Of a stretch of 64,000 bases of DNA, positions 23,570-35,581 are shown in pieces. The notes under the pieces are model-generated. The model was not told the origin of the DNA and searched no databases. It saw only the letters and a list, made by a program, of their open reading frames with translations. Position 1 is the stretch's first letter. Each line of letters opens with the position of its first letter. Origin of the DNA: Micropterix aruncella (taxonomy: Eukaryota > Arthropoda > Insecta > Lepidoptera > Micropterigidae); NCBI GenBank assembly GCA_944548615.1, contig OX155963.1, positions 17,202,075-17,266,074 on the forward strand. The letters run 5' to 3'. Made by a program: the position numbers and the translations under genes.

Positions 23570-23984
23570 CTTCCAACAGAAACTTACCCATTGGAAATTA
23601 AAAAGAATAAGTAATAAACACCTTAATACGTAACTGTTCACCAAAAAGTGGTTTTTTAGAAAATTAAGAGCCTAGTCTATATTGTCTGTGGCTAATTTAA
23701 AAACCTTAGGTATTTAAAAATGAATGGAAATATTTCGCTGAAATTTGCCAGTAATTAAAAAGATATCGCAATTTTGGGTATAATTAGCTAAAAAATTTGG
23801 GTACGACGAGTGAAAAGATCGACCAGTAAATTTAGTGTCGCCGATTTATCGCACAGCATTCGCTTCTAATACGTCGAAGATGACTTTGCTAAATCAATGG
23901 TAGTTCTACTTGCTAAATCAATGGCTAAATTTGCTGTTAGTCTGTATAAATAAGGGAAAATAAGTCCAATATTGCAACAGAAAA

Positions 23985-24295
23985 CTCGTTGCCTTACGGG
24001 CAAAACTCGCATAGGTAAATAGAGCTGCACACGCAAAACTAGAAGGTGAACTGCGAGCGAGCGGCCAACAGGGGCAGGTCCGTAGGCGAGGGAAGCGAAC
24101 CGGATTGAATACATAGTCGAGTATTAGATGACGTCACCGCAAGACACGATACGCGAACGACCTGCCGAGAAACGCGAGAGCAAAACTTGAAACTCAAGAC
24201 AGCGGGAGTGAAACGCGGTCGCCGCGCCGCTGGGTTCGTTCCGCCCGCGCCTTTAACAGAGTAATGAACAGAACACGATAACTACAGGCAGGCTG
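23985..24295. promoter_or_regulatory. GC-rich island with a full CRE palindrome
   Basis: The block is CpG-rich relative to flanks and holds TGACGTCA at 24129-24136, the palindromic cAMP-response element bound by CREB/ATF bZIP proteins. No coding content recognised. Inside the presumed spen intron it may be an enhancer or alternative promoter. Confidence 0.35.
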
Positions 24296-24299
24296 CAGA

Positions 24300-27200
24300 T
24301 ACACATACGAGGGCTGATTGATAGGCATCTACACCCCTCACCGTGAAATCTCATACTAAATTATCCGCGGGATGACCATTTTGACAGCCATTTTTCTTTA
24401 TAATAGTGGACTTTTGCGAATAATTATACAGCGCGCATATATTTATATAAAACATCAATCAAATATTGAGTATGAAACTGTATAAAAAACATCCGTAAAC
24501 CCTTCAGCGACTTATTCAAATTAAAAAAACTAGAAACGAAAATATTTTTTATACATTAGAAGATTTTATATTACATGAGGTTCGAAAAACTACGTTCAAA
24601 ATCATTGTAGGTCTTTGTTACCTATTCTGTATAAAGTATTATTTATATTGTATCATAAACTTTGGCATTTTCGTGCATATTTCAGCACTTTTTACGTGTT
24701 TCAGATATAACCCCATAGAAATTTAATTATTGTATTATTACCTGGCGTTTTTCAAGCCTGTCACCCGAGCTAGAATCGACGCTACTGGTTCGATTGGATG
24801 GTAAATTAGTATACGAATTAACTCAAAAAACAGTTCATTTTCAAAAACGCTTTTCCCGACGTTTTGAGTGTTTTGTATCATGTTTGTGCGTGTCTGTCTG
24901 ACTGGTGGACGTACGATAAGTCTTAAAAACATGCGGTCCTATTTTTAAAATTCCGTGGCTAATGTGTTTTATTTTTCAAATGTAGAGCCGATCAGATTTA
25001 GGATTCTAAACATACAAATGATCTGGGAGCTGCCATAAAAACACGGACGACTGCGAAATCACATTTTCAGCCATGTCACCAAATTTATATACACTTTCCG
25101 ACCTAAGAAATAAAAAACCGACTATAGAAATATTTTTTAAAAACGAATTACCCATTTTTGCGTTGTAAAAGTTGAAATGCTTCTTCATTAGAAACTGCCA
25201 TACAAACGGATTTCAGCCCAGTGCATTGAAGTACGTAAGCTTTATTTTGTTAAAAGGCCCCAGTCTTCAAAAATTTACGTACGATGGGTTTTTCGACGAG
25301 ATGTTACCGCTTTTTTTTTTTAAAAAAGTGAACATACAACTGAAAAAACTACACAGTATGCGACAATTGTCAATATGAGTTTTTTTTTACGTTTTAGTTT
25401 GAAATGTTTGAATAAGCAAATATGCCTCAAACTTAGTTCTGTTTCTTCGAATACGCTTGGATTTGATTTATAATCTCGTTCTTAGGATTAAAACCTAGGA
25501 TCGATGCATAAATTTAGAATATTATGAAAATAAAACTTTTATCCTTATTTTTTTTGCATCAGCCGAAACTTCTATTTTATAATATTTAAATATAATTTCT
25601 TTTTAAGAGATTTTTGAAGAAAAAAGTATGGTTTATTCAATGTAAAAAGAAGAAAATATTACTTATTGTGACGTCTAGATAAGGAAAATAAAAAGTTTTT
25701 AAATAAAATGACCAGTGTAAAATAAAAAAGATGTGAATTCAATTTCGTGCTGAATATTTTATTGTGATATCTTATAATATGTTGTCATTATAAAAAGTCG
25801 TTGTTAAAAAAAAAAGTTAAGTTTGATGCCCATTTTATTTATTGAAACATTCCAAACTAAATGGTTAAAAAAACGTTAATTTTACTCAAATCGCCAATTA
25901 TCATATATAGTGTATTTTTCCCTGTTGTACATGTTTACTTCAAAAAAATATAAAAAAGGTTACATCTCATCAAAAAAACCTTTAAATAGGCGTATTTTTT
26001 TGGAGACTGCGGCTTTAACTCTTTCGCTTGCTTTAAAATGCAGAGGGGTTGCTATACTATTAACTTCCGTTTCTAGTAAATGTTATCATCACATATTTAT
26101 TGAATGTCTAAAATGTCTGAATCTACAAAAACAACAATATTTTTTATTAATTTAAACTCATTATCCCCCTTCGAAAATCAGCAACCCATTGCAGGTGGCA
26201 GTTTTAAATGCCTAATGGGCATCATCAAATTCTTGCTGATTCGACATTTGAGATAATTATTTATTGATCAGATTAGTTTTGGAAACATTTTCTTGCAATA
26301 CCTGCGGAAAAAGCTGGTAAGTGTGATTCTTTTGCTCGATGTTACAGTGAAAAAAAGTTTCCACGCTATTTGAATTCAAATAAAAGCCCGCGCTGTTACA
26401 AGGTTGCAAGTTTTATATTCTATTCTTTTCAAGTGCTATTAATTTATCTAAATCCACACATGCAACACAAACTTTGCTTTACAAAAGTAAGGATATGTGT
26501 AGGGCATCATTTAATCAGACTTATTTATATATTTTCGAACCTATTTCTGTTACAATTGGATTATTTTAGTCTTTTGTTTTCTGTAATACCCGCTACGTAA
26601 CAGGGATTACATTTTTTCAATGAAGAATATACTGCACTACATTTGAGATGTTGTGTTTTCACGGAACACAAGAAATATATAAAGTCTTAAAATTAAACCT
26701 ATTGATATTTTCTCAATAGATTAGCACTTCCTGCATCTGAGGGGATGGGAATATATTGGTGTGAAAAGTATGAAAAATTCATGAAAAAGAAAAAGGGAAG
26801 AGATAAAAAGAGAGGTAATATTAAAAAAAGGCAATGGAAAGGGATAAGCAGACCTCCCAAGAGAAGAAACATGTAAAAATAAAACATACGAAAATATCAA
26901 ATTTGCAGTAAGTATTTACTTCAAATTATAAACAGTACATTCAGATACTAAAGAGGAATGGGATACTGTATTTATAAATGGCGCCACTGACAATCCAACA
27001 GAATAGCAGCACCATGATGTATATATGGGTATTTATTGTATAATCGAAAAAATTGTGAGGCAAATTTTGGCAATAAAATAAAAAAAAAACAAATATTTTT
27101 TTTATATTTTTGTTGTTGGTTTGGTGTATATTAAACATCACTGGAAAAATCTGAGTGTAAAATAAAATTAAAAAAAAACAACTTCAAAATATCCCAGCCA

Positions 27201-29225
27201 TGATGTGAGAGAATCAAAATGTTTTTTATTATTAATTTCTACACTCAGTTTGTCTTTCTTCATTCCAAAAATAAATGTTCTCATTAGACTTATTGTTTGC
27301 TTAACTTCCTGCTCTGTTTTTGAGTGCGAGATATTTTTTTTGTCACAACTGTTGCACAATTTTAAAAAACACATTTCTACCTTTTTATCAGGCTGTGAAT
27401 TGATTTTTCTTGAGACCATAGACAACCTTTCAGTCGCCATTTTGACTGATTCAGTTGTCTTTTGTCACAGTCAGGAGATAAGTCCGTTGGCGATTTTGCA
27501 ATACAATAAGTGCAAAAAACGAAAAGCATAAAAAATAACGAAACGCATAGCAGTCACAAACGAGGATTGTTTTTTCAAGGTAAGATGATTACGGAATATT
27601 TTTACGAGTTTGCTGTATGAAAAGCGAGTTTGCTGTACGAGTTTGTGGTATGCTGTATGAAAAGTAGATCTATGTACACCAACAAATCTTCGACACTGTA
27701 CCACATATTCTTAGACTTGGTTATGCCTGCCATGGTGCAAAAATGTCACAACCATAGGTGTCAGACATAGGATATGTTCAGGTTAACCAACTTTAGATAC
27801 AAAATTTTATTTTTAAACTGTTTTTTATTGCATTTTATTTCTTTAAGCTAATCCACTATTTCTATGTTATAGTCATAACCATAATCTTACATATAAAATA
27901 AAAAAATAAAAAAAATCATTTTCACTTTAAAATAAATTGTCACATTTGAGAATTACCCACCTTATATCAAGGAATGATTCGGAAATTGAACCATACAATG
28001 ACTCAGGTATCGGTGAAAACTAAAAATAAAACATGCTGCTGATGTTATAGCTGTCAAAAGATCCACGAAGAGATGACATATTTAAATATTACTATTAGGA
28101 TTTCAATAGCAAACAAAGAATGGTAAGTCAAAATAAGGTTTTTAAAAATGTGGTACATACCAGTAAATAATTAAGTTAAAGTTGACAAAACAGATGTATC
28201 TTACATACCTGTTGAGAATATTATTTTTATGGTACGTTTTCCAACTCTAAAATTACAAAAATATCACAAATATTATGACATTGATATTGATGTGTTCGAG
28301 AAGGGATAACATTATATATAATTATCCATTTTTGTCAGTAACCACAAAACCAACCACATTTCAGCGTTTTGCAAAAAACGTGTAATATAATTTCAGTATT
28401 TTTATTTCTTTCGAATGAGACTATTTAATCCAAGTTTATGTTTCCATGAATATTAAAATGTAAATTTAGCAAATTCATAGATATTGTTATTTTACTGGTA
28501 GTACTCAAACCTAGCATGGCCAAATGATGTAGCCCCCGTTACAGTTTATGGTGCAATAGTATGGTGTGTTTAATATAGTTCTGAAATAGAATGCTAAAAA
28601 AAATATTTTTTTTATATTTAAATTCGTATGGAGTAACCCTTTAGATCATGGATTCGTCCATTGGGTAGATCCTGATTAGATAAGAACATCAATTATTATT
28701 ATTTTAAGCTTATGTTGTTAAAGAAAAATTTTCCTTCAAAAATTCGTTTAAAACCTTTAGAATAACCTCGAAAACTTGATAGACGACGACCAAATTAAAT
28801 TAGTAATAAACGCGTGTATGTAGACCGTAAACACTACTACACCCTCTCAATTGTGTAAAAAAATGCATTGTTTTATTTCAAAAACAATGTTTTGCAATTT
28901 GTAAGTATTATTACTGGATACCTCATCGTCATGGACGAAGTGATTGATAAAAATTTAATTTTGAGATGAGGATTTCACGTTTTCGTTCGAATAAAGCAAT
29001 AAACCTGAGATTAATGGCTGTTGTTTAATAAAACAGATAGGTACATTAGTAAGATGTTAAAATACGCAGGTAACTAATAACGTAATTTTTAGATGATTAA
29101 CATAATTAACAGATTTTAAACTCATTGTACTTATATTTATTTTAATACAAGTAGTTTTTTCGCATAATAAAATAATAAAAAAATATGCCATAATATCTTA
29201 ATCTAAATAAACTATTTACTTACGG
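24300..29225. other. AT-rich non-coding DNA
   Basis: No gene, RNA gene or named element was recognised in this 4.9 kb. At 24308 ACGAGGGCTGATTGATAGGC resembles the end of some mariner elements, but no partner was found. A minus-strand frame at 27168-27440 starts at a good ATG (MATERLSMVSRKINSQPDKK) but has no recognisable domain. Confidence 0.45.
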
Positions 29226-29227
29226 AT

Positions 29228-29655
29228 TAAAAATATCAAGTAAATATATTAAAAAGAATAAAAAAACACGATTGCCATTACAGAAAGTGAACTATTGTAT
29301 ATATGTATAATTATTTTTTTTACGGTTTTTTATGAAATATTTCTGGTTTATGTATTTATCCATATACATACATGTATATTTACGGAATGTACTCAGTCAG
29401 ACCTTTCATTTGACACTAAACACGATATATTTATGGCAATTTATTGACATTTAGACTACTTACTTGATATTTGGACAGCTAGCTAGGTCCGGTCCTATGA
29501 CCTTTGGGACGACATAACGATTCTAACGATATCACACACTTCTGAATCCGTTTAAGCGTTTAGAAGCTATGGTGGAATAAAGAAACGGAAAATATACATC
29601 GATAAACCCTGAACACTTTACACTCCTTTTATGTTGGGCAGTCGTGTAAAAATAA
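29228..29655 (+). mobile_element. Repeat family H, copy 3
   Basis: It runs from CAAGTAAATATATTAAAAAG to GTTGGGCAGTCGTGTAA. The inner blocks match copies 1 and 2, with a small insertion near 29480. Confidence 0.85.
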
Positions 29656-29659
29656 TCTT

Positions 29660-30370
29660 TAATCTATTAAACTAAGGAAAATCTATGCTTGTATAAAAAA
29701 AACATGGTACTCTGAATACTACCCATTTGTAACTCAAATGAGTCCGGTTTCCATTTTTTGCTTAAATTATTGCTTTGCTAGCTTGAATGTACTCATTCAT
29801 ATGTTTATAGAATGATACCCATATATATTAGCTATTGCTCTATCCACTGCATGCGTCTGGAAATACCGACCTCTCCACTGCATGCCTCTGGAAATACTGA
29901 CCTCTCCTCTTTGCTTACATGAAAGTACTGCCAAATGCAGCAATTGGGTTGATCAAGATATACCTACTTAAAGACTGTTATTAAATTGTGATCACTACAA
30001 TGGTTGAGCAACTTTAACCTCCATTATCTCAGATTCTACCATTAGAGCAAAAAAGTAGGTACTTACTTAGGCATTTCATATTTTTGGTAAAAGATGTCAG
30101 TTAGGTACTTCTCATTTAAGTCAGCGACCTGATTAGTATTTTTTTCTATTTCTGGTAACTGCCTATGGATCTCTAGAGTAAAATTTATTGTTTTATGAGT
30201 GTAGGTAATAAAAATACAGACAGCTGGCGGCGCCTTTTAGCGTATAAATTTGAGACATTTTTTGCAGAAACCAGATACATCGTAAATAACATTGGAGAAG
30301 AAAAGATCATAGGTAGATAATAAAACAGGTGGTCGTTTTACCTGTGGCTAACTAATGAAGCGATATTTTT
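29660..30370. other. Non-coding DNA
   Basis: A 30-base direct repeat, CTCCACTGCATGCGTCTGGA and its near copy, lies at about 29850-29905. No gene. Confidence 0.5.
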
Positions 30371-30373
30371 TCA

Positions 30374-30601
30374 AAACAGGTTGACTGCTAAGGTAGTTTC
30401 AGAATTCTGGTCTGAAAATACAATCTTAATAAATCATTTATATTATAGAAAGCACTAATAATAGTATATATCGATCATTAAAACGCCTGAAGAATGTACG
30501 TTCCGAAAATAATTCCGAATTAATATAATTGTATATGTAACAAATTCGACTTGCTAAAGCTGCTGACTACGAGTTACCTCAGTTAGCAGTCAATGTGTTA
30601 A
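30374..30601. mobile_element. TTAA-ended MITE (TTAACACGTTGACTGC family), copy 2
   Basis: The right end AGCAGTCAATGTGTTAA is intact. The left end GGTTGACTGCTAAGGTAGTTT has lost its TTAA. Internal order agrees with 10283-10490, though divergence is high. Confidence 0.7.
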
Positions 30602-30801
30602 CCCGCATCTCAATTGTTTGTCCAAATTTTATCTCCCATAGACCTATTTTTGCGGTGTTTTACTAATTTAAACATACAAAAAAGTTAGGAACTGGTAAAG
30701 TTGGCTGTGTGAGATATACCTTTCCAGAATTGCCCAAAGTCGCGTATACAAACGAATAACCTGTCGCGAATGTGACTTCATGTTTAGGGATTAAAACACA
30801 T

Positions 30802-30847
30802 GTTTGTTAGAAGAACTTTATTGCATACACAATAAAGTACAACATTG
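30802..30847 (-). mobile_element. Remnant of a retrotransposon 3' tail
   Basis: Read on the minus strand this gives TTGTACTTTATTGTGTATGC then AATAAAGTTCTTC. It resembles the CAATAAAG ending seen at 20.34 kb on the other strand. Only the last 40 or so bases are recognisable. Confidence 0.4.
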
Positions 30848-30985
30848 CCGAGTGGCAATATCTTACGACCATACCACCAGGATGGGTTATAGTGACAAAA
30901 TTTTTATGTTTATGTACCGAGTGGCAATATCTTACGACCATACCACCAGGATGGGTTATAGTGACAAAATTTTTATGTTTATGTA
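30848..30985. repeat. Perfect 69-bp tandem duplication
   Basis: The unit CCGAGTGGCAATATCTTACG ... TTTTTATGTTTATGTA occurs twice without a mismatch (30848-30916 and 30917-30985). The identity points to a recent event. The unit length is a multiple of three, so an open frame passes through both, but no gene is implied. Confidence 0.97.
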
Positions 30986-30999
30986 AGCAAATTAATATA

Positions 31000-31640
31000 C
31001 ATGGTGAGTTTTAGTTAACCAGCATCCTTTAACCCCTCAAGCCCCGATTGGCCGATATCGGCCACAAAACGATTCAGCGTGACGGCCCCGTTTTAATTTA
31101 ATTTGTTTGATTTTATTATGTTTTATTATGTTAATATGTTTCATTTTATTTATGGGTACAGTGGTTTGGCAGTAATTAATGTTTTGGTGAGACAGTGTCG
31201 TAATCCATTTTTTTTACTAATTTTTACTATTTTTTTTGGGACAGCAACTTGTCAATCGGCTGAGGGGCCAAGGCCTGAAGGGTTAATGGGGTGAATCAGT
31301 TTGAGCAGGTAATCCAGTTTGTTTTTTTTTAATGGAATAAAAAAAATATTCGAATATTTCAACAACTTGACTTAAATAAAAGTTTGATAAGCGTTCGTGC
31401 GCGCTGCGCTATCTAGCGGTAGTTTAAATATCGCTAATAAACAATATTAGCAATATTTTACCTTCTGCTAGATGGCGCATCGTGCTCAACGGTTCTTATA
31501 CTATTTTTATTTTTTTTAAATTTCAAAGAAAAACATTTTGTTTTTCTAACAATTTCGTATCAAAAGTTGCTTATTTGCTCGTGCTGATTTACCCCCTTCA
31601 AGGATGCCGGTGAATTAAAACTCATCCTGCATAACAAATA
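31000..31640. mobile_element. CTAGATGG fold-back MITE, copy B, split by a TTAA MITE
   Basis: The left end GGTGAGTTTTAGTTAACCAG and CATCC at 31000-31028 continue at 31287 with GGGGTGAATCAGTTTGAGCA. The core has inverted motifs GCGCTATCTAGCGG (31407-31420) and GCTAGATGGCGC (31467-31479). The right arm ends AATTAAAACTCATCCTGCAT. Comparison with the uninterrupted fragment at 1738 shows the intervening element entered at a TTAA. Confidence 0.85.
31029..31286. mobile_element. PiggyBac-type MITE (TTAACCCCTCAGGCC family), copy 1
   Basis: It starts TTAACCCCTCAAGCCCCGAT and ends GGCCTGAAGGGTTAA. The subterminal sequences ATTGGCCGA and TCAATCGGC are also inverted. It sits inside a MITE of another family with TTAA at both junctions, consistent with TTAA duplication on insertion. 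Non-coding, 258 bp. A second copy is at 47.6 kb. Confidence 0.92.
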
Positions 31641-31644
31641 TGAA

Positions 31645-31980
31645 ATAGTGGTCATAATATATGTGTACAGTTATATAATAATGAAAGTAAGACAGAATTT
31701 ACCATGTCAACCCAATATCGAAGGGAGGAATGGGATATAAGGACAAGCTAGAAAACGGGTGATGCAGGAGGGGGAGGGGGAAGGGGGGTAATTTTACATG
31801 TTTCTTTTTTTATTTTTTATTTTTACGCCCGTTCAGGTTTTCAAGTTGTCTCAGTGGCAAAGGCAGAGTTCCATATTCGGGCCGCATGTACTGCAAGACT
31901 TGGACATGAAAGTTGATGAATGCCGAGGATAGTCCTATGACGTAGTAAATATGCCACTGACGTAAATAAAATATGATATT
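31645..31980. other. Non-coding DNA
   Basis: A G-rich run (GGAGGGGGAGGGGGAAGGGG) near 31770 could form a G-quadruplex on the plus strand. Nothing else seen. Confidence 0.5.
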
Positions 31981-31982
31981 AC

Positions 31983-32397
31983 ACGACTGCTCAACAAAAA
32001 AGGGGTGTTTTGTATTCAGGGCTCATCTATGTATGTTTTCCGTTTCTTTATTCCACCATAACTTCTAAACGCTTCAACCGATTTAGAAGTGTGTTTTATT
32101 GTTAGAATCGTGTTGGCATCCCGAGTGTCATACGGTATTTTAATTGTCCAAATATGAAGTAAGTAGTTGTCTAAATGTCCAAATGTCAATAAATTAATAT
32201 ACATACATCGTGTTTAGTGTCGAATGAAAGGTTCATTGATTACATATACATGTATCTATTATGGATAAATACATAAAACACAAATATTCCATAAAAACTG
32301 TAATAAAAACAATTATAAATACAATAGTTGACTTTCTGTAATGGCAGTCGTGTTTTGAATTCTTTTTAATATATTTACTTGTTTCTTGTTTATTATA
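31983..32397 (-). mobile_element. Repeat family H, copy 4 (inverted)
   Basis: The reverse complement starts at AAGTAAATATATTAAAAAG (32390) and ends at CAGTCGTGTAA (31981). It is the only one of the four copies on the minus strand. Confidence 0.85.
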
Positions 32398-32399
32398 AC

Positions 32400-33172
32400 G
32401 TTTATATTCAGACGAAACTTCTGGTAACCTCTAAAGCCCTAGTTCTTTACTCAAGGTCACAGAACGCTAAATGTGTAGGTACTTATACATCTAGGTACCC
32501 AATCAATCATTCCGAAAAAAAAACTGAAATTAACGAAGAATCGTAGGTGATATATTCATGATGATTAATCATCGTAGCGTCGAAACACCACAAACGATCA
32601 ATAAGCTCGTATATTTGTAGAAATTTAGCGAACATCGATTTCCCTCCAATTTCAGTGCATCCTAGTGTATTCGTTCCTGTTATCGCGCGGGCGACGTTCT
32701 TCAGAGAAAAACGGACAACATTCTGAGATTTGACAAGAAAACACGGTCTCGGCATTAAATTTTATCGTACTACCTACGTAGGAGCTTGTATTCATAAGCG
32801 CCACGGTATAAAACATAACACACGTACACGGCCATACGCCCGCACACACGCTCGCTGCGGGCTAGGTTAACTGTAGAGGTGAATGTACTGCTATATTGGC
32901 TAGCGCTGGTTGCAAAATGTAGTGGATATCGCCCACGGATTTTGAGCACAGGCGATGGCGCTCGTTTCAAAAAAGAAATTTCGCGCTGTGAGGTCGGGCA
33001 CGTATATTTAGATAAATCGTCCAAGCGCCGTTGCCGCGTGCGTCGCGCTCGCACGAAAAATAAAACAAATCGGCACATCCATGACGACAGTAAGATACTT
33101 ACGAGGACCAAGCGACACCCTTCCGAAGGACACAGGAATCAAAATATAAACAAATAGTGTGCAATTCGTTAC
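32400..33172 (-). other. spen: Start of the presumed spen first intron
   Basis: This follows the splice donor of the spen exon. Its 32780-33110 part is GC-rich and CpG-rich, typical of DNA just downstream of a housekeeping or developmental promoter. Open frames on both strands there look incidental. Confidence 0.45.
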
Positions 33173-33255
33173 CGTTGGAAATGTTCTCTTATGCGATCCT
33201 CACGAATATTCTCGGGTAAATTTCCGACCCACAGATGCCGAGTCTCTCTAACCAT
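33173..33255 (-). CDS. spen: split ends (spen/SPEN) first coding exon
   Basis: The minus strand from ATG at 33255 encodes MVRETRHLWVGNLPENIRED followed by RIREHFQ and the first two bases of an Arg codon, then the donor GTAACG. Animal SPEN/split ends proteins begin almost identically, with the first RRM containing the RNP2 motif LWVGNLP. SPEN is a very large nuclear RNA-binding co-repressor with a C-terminal SPOC domain, acting in Notch, EGFR and ecdysone-related transcription and, in mammals, X inactivation. The next exon should begin by completing Arg and continue with the YGRV-type strand of RRM1. No such exon was found to the left, so the first intron is probably over 33 kb and leaves the window. 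The call rests on 27 residues, but they are highly specific. Confidence 0.88.
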
Positions 33256-33540
33256 CTTGCTCTGAACTCCACATCAGGAATGGTTTATTCGCTCCGCTTC
33301 GTTGTAACGTGGCAAAACCAATTGTGCACTAGAACTGAGATCACACATTTTCGCACGGGTCACACTTCAAAACAGCTGTACGTTTCACTTTCCACACATT
33401 TTTTGGCCACATTCACATTGCGACACTTCACCCGCGGATTTTCAACTCGGCTCACAATACTCACTTCACTTACACGAAACAGACGCAAGCGCCCGCTCCG
33501 AAGCTCACGGACCGACAGTTGCCTGAGGTAAAACTGAGTT
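33256..33540 (-). promoter_or_regulatory. spen: spen 5' leader and likely core promoter
   Basis: The sequence directly upstream of the spen ATG is GC- and CpG-rich and TATA-less, as expected of a broadly expressed gene. Read on the minus strand an initiator-like CTCAGTTTTACC lies at about 33540. A strong donor-like GTAAGTGAAG near 33475 could allow splicing within the leader. Transcription start is inferred, not shown. Confidence 0.5.
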
Positions 33541-33544
33541 TGCT

Positions 33545-33830
33545 TTCAAGCCCCGCCTACCAGCGTTGCCATACAACGCCAATAGTGTGGTAACAATAGT
33601 CGTATGTACTGCATTATATCGTATATTATAACGTATCGTATATGCGTCAGCAAACCTTGCAAGTGGTCTCTGTATGTGAAACTAAACAAGAAAGTAAATT
33701 GTTTTTTTAAAACATGCTGCTGCCAAACAAAAACATGCATTTTGTTTTTGACAAACAAAAACATGCATTTTGCTGATGTGGTTGTATATTAGGAGTGTTT
33801 TGTATGGAAGATTACTTAGTATTTATATAG
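33545..33830. other. Upstream intergenic DNA
   Basis: AACAAAAACATGCATTTTG is duplicated in tandem near 33725-33772. No gene. Confidence 0.55.
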
Positions 33831-33832
33831 TT

Positions 33833-33990
33833 TTGCAAACTCTTCTACATTGAAGATATTTCAACGTCACCCCACTATAGTCATCTTATTGATTGCGAAT
33901 CTGTAAAAATATAAAATCTAACTCTATAAGTAAACGAGATATAGGCGTTTAGAAAAGCATGAAACAACTATGCGACAGTAGGTTGTTAGT
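33833..33990. repeat. Dispersed repeat K, copy 1
   Basis: ACTCTTCTACATTGAAGATA, then CAACGTCACCCCACTATAGTCATC and GAGATATAGGCGTTTAGAAA recur at 37041-37200 and 63848-64000 in the same order. The class is unknown. It is followed by degenerate repeats with GTAGGTTAAGTTAG-like cores, also seen at 38.83 kb. Confidence 0.7.
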
Positions 33991-34743
33991 TTAATTTAAA
34001 GCGATTCAGAAACACCTATATGGGAGTAGGTTAACATAGGTTTTTATAAAAACGATTCATAAACTATGTTACAGTGGATGAACTAAGTTTTAAAAAATGG
34101 ATTTAGCTAAACTGCAGTAATTCCGATTATTCTATATAAAATCTGAGTTGAAAGTCATCTACAACTCTTTTTGAAAGACTTTTGTTGCTGAGGAAAACTG
34201 AATATCCGAGGGTTGGATATAAATTAAGCGTTTCCTGGGTAACTAAGAGTTAAATAAAAAAAAGCTGTGGACAACACAATTGTTTTTCACGTCCAAAATA
34301 AATCCTTATATCTCAAAATATATTTTTTCTGACAAAAGCCAAAATCAAAGCAAACATAATTCTCATTTTTTTGATTAATATACAAGTACTTACCCCCTTG
34401 AAATGTTTGTCGCGCAGTCATGTCGCGCAGTCATACACATAAAAAGCGAGGGAACAAAATGATGATTAAAAAAAGTAACCGAAAATCCTTTATACGAATT
34501 GAGAAACAGGTTTCCCGGTACGACCGGTAAGGAGTAAGTTTCATTATTAGTTAACTGTAATAACTATTCCAAAACACTTTTTATCAACATCGTTAAGCCG
34601 TTTATGAGGCAAAATATTTTACTTTTGGGTTGTATGGTAGTACCCTTAATTTTGTAACTACAGAGATAGAACCATAACCCACCATAACAAAACCCACGCG
34701 TGCCATTTTCATTTTAATGAAATTGGTCGTTTCGCCTCTGAGT

Positions 34744-35581
34744 CAGTGTCGGATTAGCCATAAGGCCAAGTAGGCCCTGGCCTATGGGCCCACGCCATTT
34801 AGGCCCTCCCCCCCCCCCCTCCCGGCCCCCCGAACAAGTAATCATTACAATTATAATGTTTTTAATTGTTTCTAATAGATAAAAAACATTGAATTGAACT
34901 TTTAAGGAAAAAATGATTCATTAACTCTTTGATCGTATAATTGTTTAATTGTTATAAATAGCGTAATTGTTATAAATTATGCACAGTCAGCACAGTTGAC
35001 GTTGACAGTCGACAGTTGAATTATTGATGACAAGAACTCAGCTCAATTTCTGGATGAAACCAATCCAGAAGTTTAAGAAGAAGAAATTCAGTTACTCTAT
35101 AGAAAGAGAAACGCTCTGGGACCAGAATATCAAAATGATATTGGTTATTTCAAAGTATAACTAATGACTTAAATGACTTTAGTGCAATACAGACCCTGCG
35201 GAGTGTCAACACGTCGATGATGATTTTTCGGTTTGTTATGCTCAAATATCTCCAGAACGAAAATGGTGAGGGCCAGCAAGGCTCTACACTAGTTGTAAAA
35301 AGAGCGAGTTTCCCGCGGCTAGAGCAGCTTTCAGAAGGCTTTGCAAGTCATCGGTGAAAATGTCAATCAGAAACCCGAAACCATTCAAAGGACAAATGTC
35401 TGTTAAATGAGATATCAAATCAAGTATGCAGTTTTATAATGTTTATTGTTTGTTTAATAATATTACAGTATATTGTTTATTAATGTTTGTTTTGTTTAAT
35501 AAAAATGGTTCATCAAGATTTTGTTGTTCAAAACGAGATTTAGATGGCCTACTGGCCTCTATGTGGGTTAATCCGGCACTG
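34744..35581. mobile_element. hAT element, 838 bp, with exact 8-bp target duplication
   Basis: The ends CAGTGTCGGATTA and TAATCCGGCACTG are inverted repeats. They are flanked by CTCTGAGT on both sides (34736-34743 and 35582-35589). GGCCAAGTAGGCC and GGCCTACTGGCC form a second inverted pair inside. No intact transposase. A poly-C tract lies near 34808. Confidence 0.94.
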
